Source: 4572-13 sp964594065 (lineage in GTDB: Bacteria > Planctomycetota > Phycisphaerae > Sedimentisphaerales > Anaerohalosphaeraceae). Taken from it: a DNA stretch of 64,000 nucleotides. Under the pieces are notes generated by a model that did no database searches, was not told the DNA's origin, and saw nothing but the letters and a program-made list of their open reading frames with translations. The DNA lies in NCBI GenBank assembly GCA_964594065.1, contig CAZQKX010000014.1, positions 3,059-67,058 on the forward strand. The letters are read 5' to 3'. Shown one piece after another: positions 60,733 to 64,000 of the stretch; the first letter of the stretch is position 1, and every line of letters begins with the position of its first letter. The position numbers and the translations under genes were made by a program.

Positions 60733-61710
60733 ATGGACTGGTTGTACCCGATCGCACTGAAAATAATTGCCGCTGTTGCCCTGCTGTATTTTGGACTGGG
60801 ACTGTTTAATGTTCCCTGGCTGATGCGCATCAGGATTTTGGCATCACTATGCATCGGTGCCTTGATCGTCGGGGCGTTGGGCTATCTGTTCCTTAGGCCC
60901 GAAGACCCGCTTGGAACGATCAGTCTGTTCGGCACTGACATTTCACCGGTGCAGGCTGTTATTCTTGTCGCTTTAGGTTTTCTTGCCGGCGTCCTGGCAA
61001 CACTTGCCTGCTACCCCTTTGGAAACGTTCTGGGACCCTATGCCGCCCCGGCGGGAATCGCCGTTTGGGTCTTTTGCAGCGGAGGAATCAAACAATTGCT
61101 GCTGACAAACTCGGCATTCCAGCAGCGAAACACCCTGTACGCCTTCCTCCGCTGGGAAGCGGTTTTCTGGCTTGCCGTCTGCGCAGCCGGGTATGTCGGG
61201 GTGATCCTGGCAACCAAGCTGATACACACCAAGGCCATTGTCCTGGGCCGGCAACCGGCTGATGAAAAGAAAAGCAATCTGCTGATCAACGCCTTGATGG
61301 CCATCGCGGTAACCGTCATTGCGGTATATCTGACGCTTGGCATTTTTGCTCAGGATATCCCTCAACTCGATGAAAAACTCGGCCGGGTCATCGGAACCCC
61401 CGGCAATGGCCAAATCGCCTTTGGCGTCTTTGCGTCTGTCGGTCTGGCTGCGTTTTTGGTCAAACGATTCATTCAGGCCCACTTTATCCCCGTTATTCTC
61501 GGCGCAATTGGGCTCTATATTGGAGTTTTAACCAAATTCATCGGCTCAGAAACGCTTCAGTACATGACAGCCCAATGGCCGATCGATTTTTTCCCGCACG
61601 CTATTTATGCTATAATCCCAATACAGTTTGTCTCCTTTTCGATCCTCGGAGCAATGACGGGATATTGGATCGCAATACGAACCACACACCCGGTACCGGA
61701 AGAAAAATAG
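60733..61710 (+). CDS. Polytopic membrane protein, unknown function
   Basis: 325 residues with about nine hydrophobic helices and short polar loops; starts MDWLYPIALKIIAAVALLYFG and ends in a short charged tail. It has no transporter motif I can name. AGGAAAGG at 60717-60724 is a clear ribosome site. The position after the ferritin-like gene suggests a shared transcript. The similarity is to planctomycete hypothetical membrane proteins only. Confidence 0.7.
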   Translation: MDWLYPIALKIIAAVALLYFGLGLFNVPWLMRIRILASLCIGALIVGALGYLFLRPEDPLGTISLFGTDISPVQAVILVALGFLAGVLATLACYPFGNVLGPYAAPAGIAVWVFCSGGIKQLLLTNSAFQQRNTLYAFLRWEAVFWLAVCAAGYVGVILATKLIHTKAIVLGRQPADEKKSNLLINALMAIAVTVIAVYLTLGIFAQDIPQLDEKLGRVIGTPGNGQIAFGVFASVGLAAFLVKRFIQAHFIPVILGAIGLYIGVLTKFIGSETLQYMTAQWPIDFFPHAIYAIIPIQFVSFSILGAMTGYWIAIRTTHPVPEEK

Positions 61711-62039
61711 TCCCATAAAGTTTTGTTTTGCTCTTTTGAACACAATAGACAGCAGTTGGCAAAACCAACCATAACGTATTTATATAAAGGGAGTTAAAGG
61801 ATTAACCCTTTTCTATCTCCGTTTTTTTTTGTCCGTTTCTAAAATAATCATTACTTACAACACCCCAAATAGACGAAAAAACATGTGCCTTAATAAACCG
61901 GGCATAAAAGGGAGAGTTTTTTCAGCCCTTATGTTTTTTGAAAACGTATAAATAATTAAGGAAAAGGTTGCCTTCGGCACAGGGAATTATTTACTGAGCT
62001 AACGTGGCCGACCAGCAACGGAAAACCAGGGAGTGAAAT
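61711..62039. other. 329-base region upstream of csrA
   Basis: It holds the hairpin 61786-61811 with a late T-run, a small GTTGG/CCAAC hairpin at 61755-61769, and the csrA leader ending in GGGAG. No gene is convincing. Confidence 0.5.
61786..61830 (+). terminator. Possible terminator after the membrane protein gene
   Basis: AAAGGG (61786-61791) pairs with CCCTTT (61806-61811) with an inner TTAA/TTAA stem; the T-run (61822-61830) comes 10 bases later, so efficiency is doubtful. Confidence 0.4.
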
Positions 62040-62246
62040 ATGTTGGTCTTAAGCAGACAAAAGGACGAGTCAATCATGATCGGTGATGACGTGGAAATCA
62101 CCATTGTGGACGTACGCGGTGATAAGGTTCGACTGGGCATTAATGCTCCGCGCAGTATTGCCGTCCACCGTAAAGAGATCTTTTTAGCGATTCAAAAAGA
62201 AAAGGCGGAAAGCGAGCCACAAACCCATCCGGCAGCAAACAAATAG
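62040..62246 (+). CDS. csrA: Carbon storage regulator CsrA
   Basis: 68 residues. MLVLSRQKDESIMIGDDVEITIVDVRGDKVRLGINAPRSIAVHRKEI is the full CsrA fold, including the RNA-binding L4 and R44-type residues, with a short polar tail. It binds GGA motifs in mRNA leaders. Its own ribosome site reads GGGAG, so autorepression is possible. No flagellar or fliW gene is nearby. Confidence 0.95.
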   Translation: MLVLSRQKDESIMIGDDVEITIVDVRGDKVRLGINAPRSIAVHRKEIFLAIQKEKAESEPQTHPAANK

Positions 62247-62365
62247 CACCGGCCGATGGCCCGTTCTCTTTTCACACAAAGAGCATCATCATATCTTTAC
62301 TTTTAGAAGCCGCTTATAAGCCCCATTCTTGATTTTCCCGCATATTTCCAGTGAATCACTCTTTT

Positions 62366-63148
62366 TTATCGAAATATTTCAGATTTCAGCAAGCCATAGC
62401 CGCTAAAGCTGACCTTTTGACTCAGGACAATTGCCAGCAAAATCGTAATCGTTGTTCCCGAAAAAATAGCAATCATGATGGCAATCTGGTACATCACAGC
62501 CACACGCGGGTCCTGACCGCCGAGTATCACCCCGGTCATCATGCCCGGCAGCGATACCAGCCCGATTGTCGCCATCGTTGCAATAGTCGGGGCCAAAGCC
62601 TCATACAGTGCCGTTGTCAGATAGGGACGTGTCGCTTCGGCCAAGGTCGCGCCATCGGCTAACTGCTGCAGGAACGATTTTTCTCCCTGTCGAATCGAAT
62701 GGTAAAAGCTTCGGATGCCGATGATATCGGCACGGAGACAGTTGCCGAGGATCATCCCGCCGATGGGAATGACAAACCGGGCTTCCAGCAGACTGGAACG
62801 ATGCAGGATCATCCCCACAAAATACAGCAAGGGAACCGCCGTCCCTGTCAGCAATGCAATAAACAACGGCACTGCCAGTTTTCGAAACCGCAGGTTCGCA
62901 CCCCGCACGATCGAAATATCCGCAATCACGATCATGATCAGAACCCACAAACCATTGAACCAGGGATTGTTCAGCTCAAATACGAATTGAAGATACAGCC
63001 CGACAAACAAAAGCTGGACCGTCATCCGTACCGCAGACAGTGCCACCTTGCCCAGCACCGGCACTTTGGCCCAGAGCAGAATCGCAAATGGGATGATCAG
63101 CAGTCCATAACCTATCACCAAACCCCATGGCTGGATCAGACCATTCAT
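62366..63148 (-). CDS. fetB: FetB-type ABC transporter permease (UPF0014)
   Basis: 260 residues, about six to seven helices. MTVQLLFVGLYLQFVFEL, IVIADISIVRGANLRFR, IPIGGMILGNCLRADIIGI and ATIGLVSLPGMMTGVILGGQDP are the UPF0014 landmarks. It pairs with the ATPase upstream by a 4-base overlap. In E. coli FetAB exports iron and aids peroxide resistance; that role is inferred here. Confidence 0.93.
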   Translation of the reverse strand: MNGLIQPWGLVIGYGLLIIPFAILLWAKVPVLGKVALSAVRMTVQLLFVGLYLQFVFELNNPWFNGLWVLIMIVIADISIVRGANLRFRKLAVPLFIALLTGTAVPLLYFVGMILHRSSLLEARFVIPIGGMILGNCLRADIIGIRSFYHSIRQGEKSFLQQLADGATLAEATRPYLTTALYEALAPTIATMATIGLVSLPGMMTGVILGGQDPRVAVMYQIAIMIAIFSGTTITILLAIVLSQKVSFSGYGLLKSEIFR

Positions 63149-63780
63149 CGGCTTACCTCCAGAGGATTTAACTCGATCGTACTATCAGCAATATCCAGCA
63201 AAGACGGATCGTGTGAAATGAAGAAAATGGTACGGGAGGTATCAGCCTTCAACTGTTCTTTGACGATTTGTTTGGTTTCCTTGTCGAGTGCAGATAACGG
63301 CTCGTCCAGCAGTAAGATCGGCCTGGCCAGCAGCAAGGCAATGATAATGGCGATACGCTGTTTTTGCCCCCCACTGATATCGGCCAGGTTTTTGGCAAGA
63401 ATCGTTTCGTCAAGTCTGAACTGTCGGCAATAGTCAGCGACTTTGGCCCGGTCCCAGGTTAAATGGGCATTGGCATGATAGCTGAAAGGCCGTTGCATTC
63501 TGTCAATAACAACGCCCTGCCCCAGATCAGCTTCCTGGGCGACATAGGCGATTTTATGCCGAAGGTGCCATGCGGTTTTTTCGGATAATAGTTCCTGTCC
63601 GACGAATATCTCTCCACAGGCCGGAACCAAGCCCATGAGTGCTTTTAAAACCGTGGTCTTGCCGGAACCGGATGGCCCGGCAATGCAAATGTTCTGCCCG
63701 CTTACTGCCTCGAAGCTCAAAGGCTCGAAAAGCTGGCTTCCATCGTAGTGAATAGTTAAATTGTCCGCTTTTATGTTCAT
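63145..63780 (-). CDS. fetA: FetA-type ABC transporter ATP-binding protein
   Basis: 211 residues. Walker A GPSGSGKTTVLKAL, Q-loop YVAQEADL, signature ISGGQKQRIAI, Walker B ILLLDEPLSALD, and H-loop FISHD. It overlaps fetB by 4 bases, so the two are co-translated. It is short, as FetA proteins are. Confidence 0.92.
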   Translation of the reverse strand: MNIKADNLTIHYDGSQLFEPLSFEAVSGQNICIAGPSGSGKTTVLKALMGLVPACGEIFVGQELLSEKTAWHLRHKIAYVAQEADLGQGVVIDRMQRPFSYHANAHLTWDRAKVADYCRQFRLDETILAKNLADISGGQKQRIAIIIALLLARPILLLDEPLSALDKETKQIVKEQLKADTSRTIFFISHDPSLLDIADSTIELNPLEVSR

Positions 63781-63835
63781 GTTTTAAATCAAGATTTATA
63801 TTAACCACCGAGGATACCGAAAACACTGACTTTTT

Positions 63836-63951
63836 TGTCATTCCCGCGAAGGCGGGAATCCAGTAATATCGAATAAAACAAAACCTCTTATAATGGAATT
63901 TTCCTGTTTAAACAGATTCCTCATCCCGACACATCGGGATTCGGAATGACA
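63836..63951. repeat. MITE-like palindromic element, copy B
   Basis: 116 bp with inverted ends TGTCATTCC / GGAATGACA. It contains two hairpins, TTCCCGC-GAAG-GCGGGAA (63841-63858) and ATCCCGA-CACA-TCGGGAT (63923-63940), plus AAACAGATTCC as in copy A. Such elements with TGTCATTCC ends are scattered in many bacterial genomes. It is placed upstream of fetA. Confidence 0.7.
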
Positions 63952-64000
63952 TTTTTCAAAACTTCTCCACATTAGTATAAATGATAAATATAAATCGACC

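Noticed and set aside
1..64000. CRISPR array, rRNA, integrase, transposase or phage genes
   Set aside because: None seen: no regularly spaced direct repeats apart from coding tandem repeats, no rRNA stretches, no recombinase motifs in the protein readings.

Overview
The window looks like a chromosomal piece of an anaerobic, polysaccharide-degrading planctomycete, most likely class Phycisphaerae (Sedimentisphaerales-like). This is inferred from protein style: secreted LamG-like and phosphoesterase proteins with a short dockerin-like EF-hand module ending in a W-L-x-C motif, a Tat-exported Gfo/Idh/MocA oxidoreductase next to a DUF1080 protein, PQQ-type propellers, a TatC with an enlarged loop, and a four-subunit 2-oxoacid:ferredoxin oxidoreductase. 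A run of 10 N at 47273-47282 shows that this is a scaffolded draft assembly.

Layout. 1-1.2 kb: dnaJ end, grpE and an FmdB zinc ribbon. 1.2-4.4 kb (minus): a membrane protein, an isochorismatase-type hydrolase, and an ECF sigma/anti-sigma pair. 4.4-9.6 kb (minus): lipoprotein, ribBA, pgsA, HEYLH lipoprotein, a dapF-family gene lacking both catalytic cysteines, and an SDR; this faces pdxJ-dapA (9.7-11.3 kb). 11.7-14.5 kb: a secreted phosphoesterase carrying three almost identical tandem domains. 14.6-18.3 kb: glycosyltransferase and panB (minus), a candidate small RNA or attenuator, a degenerate histidine kinase and a small membrane protein. 18.4-22.0 kb: exported GH2 beta-galactosidase and a coiled-coil lipoprotein.

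22.1-26.3 kb is the most unusual stretch. A 30-base copy of the 3' end of tRNA-Arg(CCU) lies at 22099-22128 and the intact tRNA gene at 26227-26300, in the same orientation. The 4.1 kb between them carry an SDR, a redoxin/thioredoxin/TIM-barrel fusion and a GH5 lipoprotein, as in a small genomic island with its att sites but without an integrase.

26.4-33 kb: a thioredoxin gene broken by an amber codon, tatA and tatC convergent, a probably leaderless small membrane protein, and a minus-strand operon SDR - radical SAM - archease - rtcB, pointing to RNA ligation or repair. 33-37.6 kb: rpmB, then gatC - esterase - gatA - gatB. 37.7-42.2 kb: a glycan cluster (Tat-exported oxidoreductase, DUF1080 protein, beta-helix lipoprotein). 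42.3-49.6 kb: rluB-type synthase, site-2 protease, a membrane coiled-coil protein with a BRCT-like domain, nnrE, a gene broken only by the assembly gap, surE and a response regulator. 49.9-54.6 kb (minus): clpX, exbD and the 2-oxoacid:ferredoxin oxidoreductase operon with a near-consensus promoter. 54.9-64 kb: a PQQ propeller gene behind a Fur-box-like palindrome, a large LamG protein, a ferritin-like protein, a polytopic membrane protein, csrA, and a FetAB-type ABC transporter.

Taken together, the window mixes housekeeping genes (chaperones, cofactor, lysine/peptidoglycan, translation, proteolysis) with an outward-facing carbohydrate-degradation programme (GH2, GH5, beta-helix, LamG, oxidoreductase/DUF1080) exported by Sec, Tat and lipoprotein routes. 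All calls come from reading motifs by eye; no database search was run.
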